This document shows, piece by piece, positions 51,098-58,042 of a stretch of 64,000 bases of DNA (its first letter is position 1; each line of letters starts with the position of its first letter). The DNA lies in contig DASCMS010000029.1 in assembly GCA_036011085.1 (NCBI GenBank), positions 175,914 through 239,913 on the forward strand. The letters run 5' to 3'. Source of the DNA: UBA8231 sp036011085 (GTDB lineage: Bacteria; Latescibacterota; UBA2968; UBA8231). A program made the position numbers and the translations under genes. The notes under the pieces are model-generated. The model worked only from the letters and a program-made list of their open reading frames with translations. It did not search any database and was not told where the DNA came from.

Positions 51098-51669
51098 CCC
51101 GGTCGCACGGCGCCGATGGCTGGCGCCTCATCATTCTGACTGCCGTACTGGGCTCGGGTGTGGCGGCGCGGTTCTACGGCCTGGACTGGGGCATCGAGTC
51201 GCTCCGCGAGCTGGGGGAGACAGGCCGGCGAATCTCCCTTCAGGAGGCTTCGTTTCATCCCGACGCCGGCACGCTCCAGCAGGTCACGGCCAGCCTTCGT
51301 GAGTCGATCCATCCGCATCTGCTCGTCTTCGGCACGCCCCTCCTCTACTCGGTCTACGGGCCCGTCTTCATGTATCTGTTCCACGGCGTGGCCTGGCTGC
51401 TCTGCCTTGCCGTCGACTACTCGGCCTTCGCCCTGACGCCGCCCGAGAGTGCGGACTGGACCCGGATCGCAGGTCGCACCGTATCCGCCCTGGCCGGGAG
51501 TATCACCCTGTGGCTGACCTACCGCCTGGGCGCGCTGGCCTACCACAGGAGAGTCGGCGTGCTGGCGATGGGGCTGCTCGGCGCGACCGCTCTGCATATC
51601 CAGTCGTCTCACTTCAGCACCGTCGACGTACTCATGACCCTGTGGACGACCTGGTCGCTGCTGCCATGA
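51094..51669 (+). CDS. GT39/ArnT-like membrane glycosyltransferase, N-terminal part (split gene)
   Basis: A 191-residue ORF from GTG 51094 (GTGA overlap with murD) encoding the first third of a PMT/ArnT-type GT-C enzyme. 'LTAVLGSGVAARFYGLDWGIE' (about 11-31) is TM1 and the start of the first periplasmic loop. Further helices are around 'VFMYLFHGVAWLLCLAVDYSAFAL' and 'LAYHRRVGVLAMGLLGATALHIQSSHF' regions, the latter followed by 'TVDVLMTLWTTWSLL', where relatives continue without a stop. It ends at TGA 51667-51669. A one-base loss just before (for instance one G in CTGCTGCC) would explain the break. Confidence 0.78.
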   Translation: MTRSHGADGWRLIILTAVLGSGVAARFYGLDWGIESLRELGETGRRISLQEASFHPDAGTLQQVTASLRESIHPHLLVFGTPLLYSVYGPVFMYLFHGVAWLLCLAVDYSAFALTPPESADWTRIAGRTVSALAGSITLWLTYRLGALAYHRRVGVLAMGLLGATALHIQSSHFSTVDVLMTLWTTWSLLP

Positions 51670-53144
51670 TGCGGCTGGCCACGACTGGCCGCCAAAGGGA
51701 TTACCTGGCCGCCGCCGTTCTGATGGCCCTGGCGGCGGCAACCAAGCTGAATGCCCTCGTCATCCTGCTGCCTTACCTGCTCGCCCACCTGGCGCGCATC
51801 AGGAGCGCAGGTCTGAAGCTGGCGGATCCGAGAACCCACCTACCGGCGTTGTTCGGACTGGCCGCATTCGTGCTGGCCTTCGCCCTGCTCGTGCCCTCGT
51901 CCTGGCTGCGACCGGCAGACTATTTCGGCCCGGAGTACCACGGGAATGTCTTCTACAGCGCCAGGCTGAACGAAGGCGCCGTGACGATGCGAGGCGCCCT
52001 GCACTATCCGGGCACTATTCCTTATCTGTACCAGGCACTGCACCTGTTCCCTGCAGGCATGGGTGTCGGCTTTGCAATCGCCGCGATTCTCGGCGGCTCC
52101 TACGCCCTGACAAGACGCACGCTGGCCGACCTGCTGCTGGCCGGATTCGTGCTCGCCTACGTCGTCATCGTCGGCCAGCTGGAGGCCAAGTACATCCGCT
52201 ACTTCGTCGTCCTGATGCCCCTCGTGGCGATCATGGCGGCGCGATGGCTGGCTGAGATCTGGCACTGGCGGGAAGGCACATACCCGGGGCGACTTGGCAG
52301 GCTGGCAGTCGTGGCCGCAATCGGCTGGACCGTCTCGTACGGCGTCGCCTTCACCACCATCTACGGCCGACCGGATCCCCGCGTGGAAGCCATCCAGTGG
52401 ATTGCCCGTCATGCCCGGCCTGGAGCCACGGTGACCTTTGAGCGGGGTCACAACGGCATGTCGACGCTGATTTCGGCTGCGGGGCTGCCGAACACTCCCA
52501 TCGATGTGGCACACTTCTTCGGCCGGCCGGTTCCCGCACAGATCCTGACAGACGGCGACTACCTCGGCTTCTCTGTCACCGGTCCGCTGGCGGCCTCCGA
52601 GTATCTCGTCTTCTCCGAAGATCAGCTGGTGGCCCGGGATCACAGTCCGCTGGCCGCACAGTACTATGACGCCCTCTTCGCGGGAGATCTCGGCTTTGAG
52701 CTGGAGCGCAAGATTACGCGTTCGCCCCAACTCTTCGGCCTGTCGTGGGACGATGGCGAGGCCGACCTGTCGTGGCGACACTTCGACCATCCCACCATCT
52801 ACGTGTTCCGGCGAATCAGCAGACTGCGTTTCCTGACACAATATCCCGGGGCCGACATCTACTTCCTGCGGCGTCGGGAGGATGCCATGCAGGTCATCCA
52901 GCGAGCCGTGCTGGCCGAGGAGTTCCTCTTCTTCGAGCACTGCCTACCCCGATCACTGCGTCAGCGAACCGACCGGGAGGTCCTGGCGCGGCGGGTCAAC
53001 GAGCTGTTGAGCCACGCACACATGGCAGAAACTCTGGGGCGGCCGGAGGCGTACTTCGAGGAGGAGGGAGACTGGAAACTGCACGTGGTGGAGGAGGGCG
53101 GTAGATACAGAGTACGGCTGAGTGACGGCCAGCTCATACCCTGA
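51666..53144 (+). CDS. GT39/ArnT-like membrane glycosyltransferase, C-terminal part (split gene)
   Basis: A 492-residue ORF whose possible ATG (51666) overlaps the upstream TGA (ATGATG). It continues the same protein: 'GRQRDYLAAAVLMALAAATKLNALVIL' is the conserved cytoplasmic loop and next helix, followed by further membrane segments ('LPALFGLAAFVLAFALLVPSSWL', 'LLLAGFVLAYVVIVGQLEAKYIRYF'). The latter half (about 250-492) is a soluble domain with 'DPRVEAIQWIARHARPGATV', as in lipid-linked-sugar mannosyltransferase-like families. The two ORFs may be one frameshifted gene or a coupled pair. Acceptor and donor are unknown; membrane lipid A- or protein-linked sugar transfer is typical. Confidence 0.78.
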   Translation: MMRLATTGRQRDYLAAAVLMALAAATKLNALVILLPYLLAHLARIRSAGLKLADPRTHLPALFGLAAFVLAFALLVPSSWLRPADYFGPEYHGNVFYSARLNEGAVTMRGALHYPGTIPYLYQALHLFPAGMGVGFAIAAILGGSYALTRRTLADLLLAGFVLAYVVIVGQLEAKYIRYFVVLMPLVAIMAARWLAEIWHWREGTYPGRLGRLAVVAAIGWTVSYGVAFTTIYGRPDPRVEAIQWIARHARPGATVTFERGHNGMSTLISAAGLPNTPIDVAHFFGRPVPAQILTDGDYLGFSVTGPLAASEYLVFSEDQLVARDHSPLAAQYYDALFAGDLGFELERKITRSPQLFGLSWDDGEADLSWRHFDHPTIYVFRRISRLRFLTQYPGADIYFLRRREDAMQVIQRAVLAEEFLFFEHCLPRSLRQRTDREVLARRVNELLSHAHMAETLGRPEAYFEEEGDWKLHVVEEGGRYRVRLSDGQLIP

Positions 53145-53146
53145 GG

Positions 53147-54163
53147 TCAGGTCCACACCTTTTCCCAGACGCCAGATTCGGCGGATCGGTAAACGGCCAG
53201 CGCTGTCCGCAGTTCGCCAAGAGAGTGCTCGGGCCCCGCTTCCGGATTCTTGCCGTCGATCACGGCAGCGGCGAAGTCAGCCAGCTCCGGTCCGAAGGAC
53301 TGTGGGTAGCCACGTGGCTCCATCAGCAGCTGACCCTCACGGTGATCACGGTCGAACAGACGCAGAGCCCCCACGAACCCGGTGTCGATGGTCAGTTCCC
53401 CTTTGGTCCCGGTGATCCGCCACCACGGATCGGGAGCGAACACGGTGTCGATCATCATGGCGTCGAATACCGCCGTCTTGCCCGACTGGAAGCGCAGCAG
53501 GGCACGGGTCAGGGACTCTCCCTCCATCTGCTGCAGGGGATAGCCGATGGTGCCGATCACGTCCTCGATCTCTCCCATCCACATGCGCAGCGGCCGGATC
53601 CAGTGGGAGCCGCCGTCGATCGTGATACCACCGCCTGTCCGGCGCCTGTCGTAGCGCCAGGGCTCGTCGTCCTTGAACCAGACCGGATCGAACTCGTAGG
53701 TAAAGGCGGCTCGGGCCGTGATGATGTCGCCGATGGCGCCCGACTCGATGACCTCGGCGGCTTTGACGATCTCGGGCCAGTACTGGGCGTTCTCGGCCAT
53801 CATGAAGACCGTGCCGGCAGCACGGGCTGCGGCGAGAATGCGCTCGCAGGAGTCGAGGTCCAACGACATCGGCTTCTCGAGCAGCACGTGTTTGCCGGCT
53901 TCGAAGCACTGGGTTGCTGCCTCTTCGTGCAGGTCGTGGGGCAGCATGAGGTCCACCGCGTCGAAGTCGCCCTTCTCGAGGGCTTCGGCCAATGATGTGA
54001 ATGCCCGGCCTCCGGTTTCGTCAGCGTAGGCCTGCGCCTTGTCGGCGTCGAGGTCGACGGCGGCCGTCACCTCGATGCGTGGCGCGTGCTCCTTGATACC
54101 ATCCAGATGGTAGCGGGCGATGGCGCCGCAACCGATGAAGGCGAGTTTCAGTCTTTCTGCCAT
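53147..54163 (-). CDS. Gfo/Idh/MocA family oxidoreductase
   Basis: A 338-residue NAD(P)-dependent dehydrogenase. 'LAFIGCGAIARYHLDGI' (about 7-23) is the Rossmann motif, 'VLLEKPMSLDL' (about 92-102) has the catalytic Lys, and 'GGGITIDGGSHWIRPLRMWMG' (about 175-195) gives the G-G-x3-D-x3-H pattern. 'WWRITGTKGELTID' (about 248-261) is typical of the C-terminal sheet. It ends 2 bases from the convergent glycosyltransferase gene. Its upstream neighbour, a solute-binding lipoprotein gene on the same strand, lies 43 bases away. Substrate unknown; it shares only family-level motifs with the one at 368-1339. Confidence 0.92.
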   Translation of the reverse strand: MAERLKLAFIGCGAIARYHLDGIKEHAPRIEVTAAVDLDADKAQAYADETGGRAFTSLAEALEKGDFDAVDLMLPHDLHEEAATQCFEAGKHVLLEKPMSLDLDSCERILAAARAAGTVFMMAENAQYWPEIVKAAEVIESGAIGDIITARAAFTYEFDPVWFKDDEPWRYDRRRTGGGITIDGGSHWIRPLRMWMGEIEDVIGTIGYPLQQMEGESLTRALLRFQSGKTAVFDAMMIDTVFAPDPWWRITGTKGELTIDTGFVGALRLFDRDHREGQLLMEPRGYPQSFGPELADFAAAVIDGKNPEAGPEHSLGELRTALAVYRSAESGVWEKVWT

Positions 54164-54206
54164 GTCATGAGCCTTTGTGCGAGTGTCCGGGAGTTGCGCA
54201 TGGCAT

Positions 54207-55997
54207 CTACGCCTGCGTCGGCTTCAGTTCCAACAGCACCAGCAGCCAGACGCGATGCCAGTAGGCGCTGTTGATGTACGGGTCTGCGGCTGACGGCCAG
54301 TTGGTCCAGTACGTCTCGTTGTGCGGAATCCGGTGATACCACTGGACCAGGGGGATCGACGGCAGCTCGGCCAGCCAGATCGTCATGGCCTGACGATACA
54401 GCCGGATCAGTTCCGGATCGTCCTGAGCCACACCGGCCATGCGGTCGACGATCTGATCAAAGGACTCGTTCCCCCAGCGCCAGAAATGCTCGGCCGAGGT
54501 CCCAGTGGGGCGAACGAAGCGACTGTGATAGAGGCGCAGGGTGAAGTACGGGTCGCGCACGGAGCCGCCGTGACCGCTGATGAAGGCCATGGCTTCGCCC
54601 TGCGCCATGCGAGAATACACATCCGACGTCATGCGAAAGTTGGCATCGAAGCCGGCCCGTTCCAACTGCGCCACCAGCACGGGGGTCAGGTCATTGAAGA
54701 TCGGGAAGATGTCGATGTTGATCTTGATGGGACGTCCGTCGCGGGTCCAGAATCCGTCACCCGATCGTGTCCAACCCTTCTGGCGCATGATGGCCGCACT
54801 CTTTTCCAGGCTATGGATACCGACTTCGTGTTCGACGAGAAGATCCTCCACCGCGAGGAAGAAGGGGCGCAACGCAGGGTAGTCGGGAAAGGGCAGCAGG
54901 GTCGGCGTTCCGGACTTCTGCCAGCCCACCTCCACCAGCTGCTCGCGATCGACGGCATAGTTGATGGCGCGACGCACATCGCGGTCCGAGAAGGGCTCCT
55001 CGAGATTGTTGAATCCCAGCGAGATCGGCCAGAAGTCGACGTACCCATAGGGTGGCTCCCGTCCCGTCCACGTCGTGACCCGCGGGTTGCGGTCCAGCAC
55101 GGTCCTGATGTTGGGCGGCCGCAGGTCGAGACTGGTATCAAGAGTATTGGCGATCAGGTCCTGCACGCGCTTGGACTCCTCCCGATACGTGAGATAGATG
55201 AGGCGTTCCACCTCGGGCAGTTCGGAGAATCCCGTCTCCTTGCCCCACCAGTCGCGACGCAGATCCCAGATACGCTGCTGCGATGAGGACAACGCCAGCT
55301 GATAGGGGCCGCTGAAGACAGGCAGACCCAGAGCCCGATCGAAGTTGAGAAAGGCGTTGGCGTCCTGACCCTGCCAGATGTGCCGTGGAACGATCGGCAC
55401 GCCGATGCCGAAGTTGCTGGTGAAATAGGAGAACACGAAGCGCGGGTTGGGCGCAGTCAGGGTGATCCGGGCCGTGAGGCTGTCGACGGCAACGGCCTGT
55501 GTGACCCAGGTCTGCATGTCGACACTGTAGACCAGCTCGGGTGCGTGTGCCTGGAGCATCTCTATGGTGAAGACCAGGTCGTGTGCGGTCCACGGCGCCC
55601 CATCGCTCCACCTGACGCCGTCGCGGATGTGGATGACGACCTCGGTGTAGTCACTGTTGAACTGGTGCCCGGTGGCGATCCAGGGAATCATCTCATCCCG
55701 GAAGGCGTTGTAGAAGTAGAGCGGTTCGTAGAGGAAGTTGAAACCGGTGCGCGAGGTGGTTCCGGCGAGAAAGGGATTGAACGAGTTGTGGTCCTGGAAC
55801 TGGCCACCGCAAATGTTGATCTCGGCACAGTCGAGGATCAGGGTGCGGTTCCGCGGGACGCTACGCAGGGTCTGTGAGGTGCCGTTCGAATCCGGTGTAT
55901 CGCCGCAGCCGTAGGCGCCGAGGAGGATGAAAAAGGCGGGGACCAGCCACCGGAGCCGCTTTCGTTGAGGGTGGCCTGGAATGGGCCTCAACTGCAT
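54207..55997 (-). CDS. Peptide/nickel-type ABC transporter substrate-binding lipoprotein (SBP family 5)
   Basis: A 596-residue extracytoplasmic binding protein. ATG 55997 starts a signal ending in a lipobox-like 'GAYGCGD' (Cys about residue 31). 'DGVRWSDGAPWTAHDLVFTIEML' (about 122-144) is the family 5 hallmark, and 'DRDVRRAINYAVDREQLVEVGW' (about 335-356) the second conserved block. It ends with a hydrophobic stretch 'HRVWLLVLLELKP'. No permease or ATPase genes adjoin, so it may be an orphan or act with a remote transporter. Unusually long for the family (typically 500-550). Substrate not predictable: oligopeptides, nickel chelates or sugars are all known. Confidence 0.88.
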   Translation of the reverse strand: MQLRPIPGHPQRKRLRWLVPAFFILLGAYGCGDTPDSNGTSQTLRSVPRNRTLILDCAEINICGGQFQDHNSFNPFLAGTTSRTGFNFLYEPLYFYNAFRDEMIPWIATGHQFNSDYTEVVIHIRDGVRWSDGAPWTAHDLVFTIEMLQAHAPELVYSVDMQTWVTQAVAVDSLTARITLTAPNPRFVFSYFTSNFGIGVPIVPRHIWQGQDANAFLNFDRALGLPVFSGPYQLALSSSQQRIWDLRRDWWGKETGFSELPEVERLIYLTYREESKRVQDLIANTLDTSLDLRPPNIRTVLDRNPRVTTWTGREPPYGYVDFWPISLGFNNLEEPFSDRDVRRAINYAVDREQLVEVGWQKSGTPTLLPFPDYPALRPFFLAVEDLLVEHEVGIHSLEKSAAIMRQKGWTRSGDGFWTRDGRPIKINIDIFPIFNDLTPVLVAQLERAGFDANFRMTSDVYSRMAQGEAMAFISGHGGSVRDPYFTLRLYHSRFVRPTGTSAEHFWRWGNESFDQIVDRMAGVAQDDPELIRLYRQAMTIWLAELPSIPLVQWYHRIPHNETYWTNWPSAADPYINSAYWHRVWLLVLLELKPTQA

Positions 55998-56002
55998 GTC
56001 GC

Positions 56003-56821
56003 TCAGATGTTGTACATCGGAACGTGAAGGCCGCACTCTTTGGCCTCCTGAGGATCGATCCGGTCGTCGGAGTTGAACCAGCGCCAGCGGCCGGCCCGCT
56101 GGTCCTCGTTGTCACCGACGGGCGTCGAGCAGATGAAGCAGCCGATGCTCTTGTAGCCCTGATCGTACAGCGGATGACGGGGGATGTCGTTGTCTTCTAT
56201 GTAGGACAACAGGCGGTCCTCACCCCAGTCCGCCATCGGATTGAGCTTGAGGATCTGCCGCCGCGAGCCATACTCACCGACGGTCATCGCTTTCGGGGTG
56301 TCGCGGCGCAGGTTGGACTGATCCCGCCGCATGCCCGAGATCCAGCAGTCCACCGTCATCAACAGCTGCTCGTTCGGCTTCACCTTGCGGATCTGGCAGC
56401 AGTACTCCTGTAGCGTCTTGGTATCGAAGAACAGATACTCGCCAAAGCGACGGACCATGCTCTGCACCTGGTCTGATTCAGGCCGCTGCACCTCGATGTC
56501 GATGTCGTAACGCGCCTCGACTTCGCGTAGAAAGGCATAGGTCTCGGGGTGCAGGCGCAGCGTGTCGATGGTAGCGTAGCGCAGCTGCAGTCCGGCTTCG
56601 ACGGCCATGTGAATCATGGCCACACCAGAGTACTGGAAGCTGGTACTGAGGACGAGTCGATCGGCGTCGAAGGTGCCGGCAGCCCACTTCAGCACCGGCA
56701 GGGCGTCCATCGATTCGAAGTCCTGGCTCTCGAGATGGCCGAGGATCCGCTCATTGTGCACGTCCCAGGCGTGGACGGGGTCAACGGCGGCGGCATCGGA
56801 TGTGGTCTGTGTCTGTGTCAT
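56003..56821 (-). CDS. cysH: Assimilatory adenylyl-sulfate (APS/PAPS) reductase, [4Fe-4S] type
   Basis: A 272-residue reductase of sulfate assimilation making sulfite from APS. ATG 56821 is preferred over TTG 56833 because GGAAGAG precedes it. 'VLSTSFQYSGVAMIHM' (about 57-72) is the PP-loop region, 'DTKTLQEYCCQIRKVKP' (about 133-149) holds the double Cys, and 'SIGCFICSTPVGDNEDQRAGRW' region (about 221-242) the C-x2-C, together ligating the iron-sulfur cluster that marks APS reductases. The C-terminal 'KECGLHVPMY' has the catalytic Cys. A 19-base palindrome lies about 70 bases upstream. No sulfate adenylyltransferase or sulfite reductase gene is nearby. Confidence 0.93.
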   Translation of the reverse strand: MTQTQTTSDAAAVDPVHAWDVHNERILGHLESQDFESMDALPVLKWAAGTFDADRLVLSTSFQYSGVAMIHMAVEAGLQLRYATIDTLRLHPETYAFLREVEARYDIDIEVQRPESDQVQSMVRRFGEYLFFDTKTLQEYCCQIRKVKPNEQLLMTVDCWISGMRRDQSNLRRDTPKAMTVGEYGSRRQILKLNPMADWGEDRLLSYIEDNDIPRHPLYDQGYKSIGCFICSTPVGDNEDQRAGRWRWFNSDDRIDPQEAKECGLHVPMYNI

Positions 56822-56889
56822 CGGCTCTTCCAAGAGAGCTGGCTCTCCAGGGGAGCCTTATAATATAGAGGCAGAACCCCCGATTGAAA

Positions 56890-56908
56890 GCGAAATGGAC
56901 CATTTCGC
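56890..56908. promoter_or_regulatory. Perfect 19-base palindrome upstream of cysH, probable operator
   Basis: GCGAAATGG-A-CCATTTCGC has two perfect 9-base arms with a single central base. It lies next to or over the likely cysH promoter on the minus strand (TTTCAA at 56889-56884, TATATT at 56867-56862, weak) and 9 bases upstream of the -35 of a rightward promoter. It could serve both directions. Size and symmetry fit a homodimeric repressor, but no regulator gene adjoins. Confidence 0.6.
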
Positions 56909-56917
56909 ACTTTTTCC

Positions 56918-56945
56918 TTGACAATGTACAAGCGCCCCGGATACT
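56918..56945 (+). promoter_or_regulatory. Rightward sigma-70-like promoter into the gene-poor stretch
   Basis: TTGACA (56918-56923) is a consensus -35. GATACT (56940-56945, 16-base spacer) or ATACTT (56941-56946, 17-base spacer) is the -10. Transcription would begin near 56953 and run toward two tandem terminators at 57403-57485. It starts just after the palindrome at 56890-56908. Confidence 0.55.
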
Positions 56946-56949
56946 TTTT

Positions 56950-57435
56950 CTCTGTCCGGGGGAATTCACCTTCGGACCCCGAACGAAAACTCATGCTGAT
57001 TCTACTCACAGCCACCTGCTGACGATGCCGCAAGCCGCCAGACAATATGATGGCACTACCATCAGATATGATGGTACTGCTGTCCGAGTCGCCGTCATGA
57101 GGATCGCGGGGAGCAGCCTCCTCTCTGGTACGGGTCACTCCGAAACAGGAGGGATCACGCTCAGAGAGCGGAACACGCGTGCTAATACCGGCGACTTCGG
57201 AGCGGCATCGTTTGGTGCTTCCGGGGTCTGGCAGACACCGGTTCTGCGGTTCGGTTGTGAGGAGGTAGCAGGACGAGTTAAAGAACATACCCCGATGGCC
57301 AGCATCCAGTCAGATGCGGCGGCCATGAAGCCCCATACGGGGCCTGCAGCAGGGGAATATGATCCCGGAGGTTGAACATCGCTGAACCACCAGCGACACC
57401 AACCGTAGGGATCGGATCCCTACGGTCTTTTTTTT
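56950..57435 (+). ncRNA. Candidate small RNA transcript (no convincing protein)
   Basis: Between the promoter at 56918 and the terminator at 57403 there is no recognisable gene. A 163-codon open frame (56884-57375) starts upstream of the promoter, has low-complexity composition and no family resemblance. The region holds several short stems: GATGG-CACTA-CCATC near 57051-57065 with a near-repeat ATATGATGG downstream, CCCC-ATAC-GGGG near 57335-57346, and the terminator stem. A transcript of about 480 bases is therefore plausible. It does not match RNase P, tmRNA, SRP RNA or 6S RNA signatures that I know. This also accounts for most of the gene-free stretch 56834-57753. Confidence 0.35.
57403..57435 (+). 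terminator. Strong intrinsic terminator 1
   Basis: CCGTAGGGATC (57403-57413) and GATCCCTACGG (57415-57425) are perfect complements, giving a stem of at least nine pairs, followed by TCTTTTTTTT (57426-57435). It is the clearest terminator in the window and would end rightward transcription from the promoter at 56918. Confidence 0.85.
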
Positions 57436-57485
57436 GGCCGGCTGCAGGCTCTGGAAGCATCAGAGATTTGCAGCCGGCCTTTTTT
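57436..57485 (+). terminator. Strong intrinsic terminator 2, directly behind the first
   Basis: GGCCGGCTGCA (57436-57446) pairs with TGCAGCCGGCC (57469-57479) and an inner CTCTG/CAGAG stem extends it, followed by TTTTTT (57480-57485). It begins at the base after terminator 1. Two independent rho-independent terminators back to back suggest strong insulation of a highly transcribed short unit. Confidence 0.85.
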
Positions 57486-57753
57486 GTTGGCCAGCGCAGA
57501 CGCTCCCGCTGAATACGGTACGGGAGACGCCGTGCGAGACGCCCGAAGAGCCATAAGGACAGGCTTTGCAGGGGCGGGGTCCCAGGGAGATGATGACGCT
57601 GGCCGCCAGGCAGGGCGCCCAGGCCAGCCCATCGATCTTCCACTCACCGACCCGGCGGATGACCGGCGGCATGAGGAGGCCGCCCAAGTTCCGCCCGAAC
57701 CAGGGAGGCCGTACACTGAGGACGGCCCCCGATGCATCGAAGGAAGGCACACG

Positions 57754-57936
57754 ATGCAGAAAGTCCCCGTCGAGTGGATCGAGCGCGCCGCTCGTGTCTA
57801 CAACAGCAATGCCGACGCCTGCAGGGCTCTGGGAATCGCAGGAGGCACCTTCGGCCGTCTGTGTCGCCAGTACGGCATCGAAACACCCTTCGCCCGCCAG
57901 CGGACCGCCCGTACCCGGGCACGCAGGGCGTCGTAG
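57754..57936 (+). CDS. Small helix-turn-helix-like protein
   Basis: A 60-residue protein from ATG 57754 with AAGGAAGG placed well upstream. 'VEWIERAARVYNSNADACRALGIAGGTFGRLCRQYGIETP' region (about 6-45) reads like a homeodomain-type or Mor/Fis-like HTH, with ACRALGIAGGTFGRLCRQYG as the turn and recognition helix. The tail is strongly basic ('RQRTARTRARRAS'). The reading frame continues upstream without a better start. It is 106 bases before the ABC exporter gene on the same strand and could regulate it; the 57486-57753 stretch before it shows nothing else. Small size makes the call tentative. Confidence 0.6.
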   Translation: MQKVPVEWIERAARVYNSNADACRALGIAGGTFGRLCRQYGIETPFARQRTARTRARRAS

Positions 57937-58042
57937 CGCCAGCGCTATCCGCAGGGCAAGCGCCAGGCGAAACGCAGTCGCGGATCCGGGGGGCGGTGCG
58001 ATCATCGCCACCGGCCCCCGGTCCGGCACCTGAAAGAGAACC

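Noticed and set aside
56884..57375. A 163-residue protein in the gene-poor stretch
   Set aside because: It would start upstream of the local promoter, has no ribosome site or family signal, and its composition looks non-coding.
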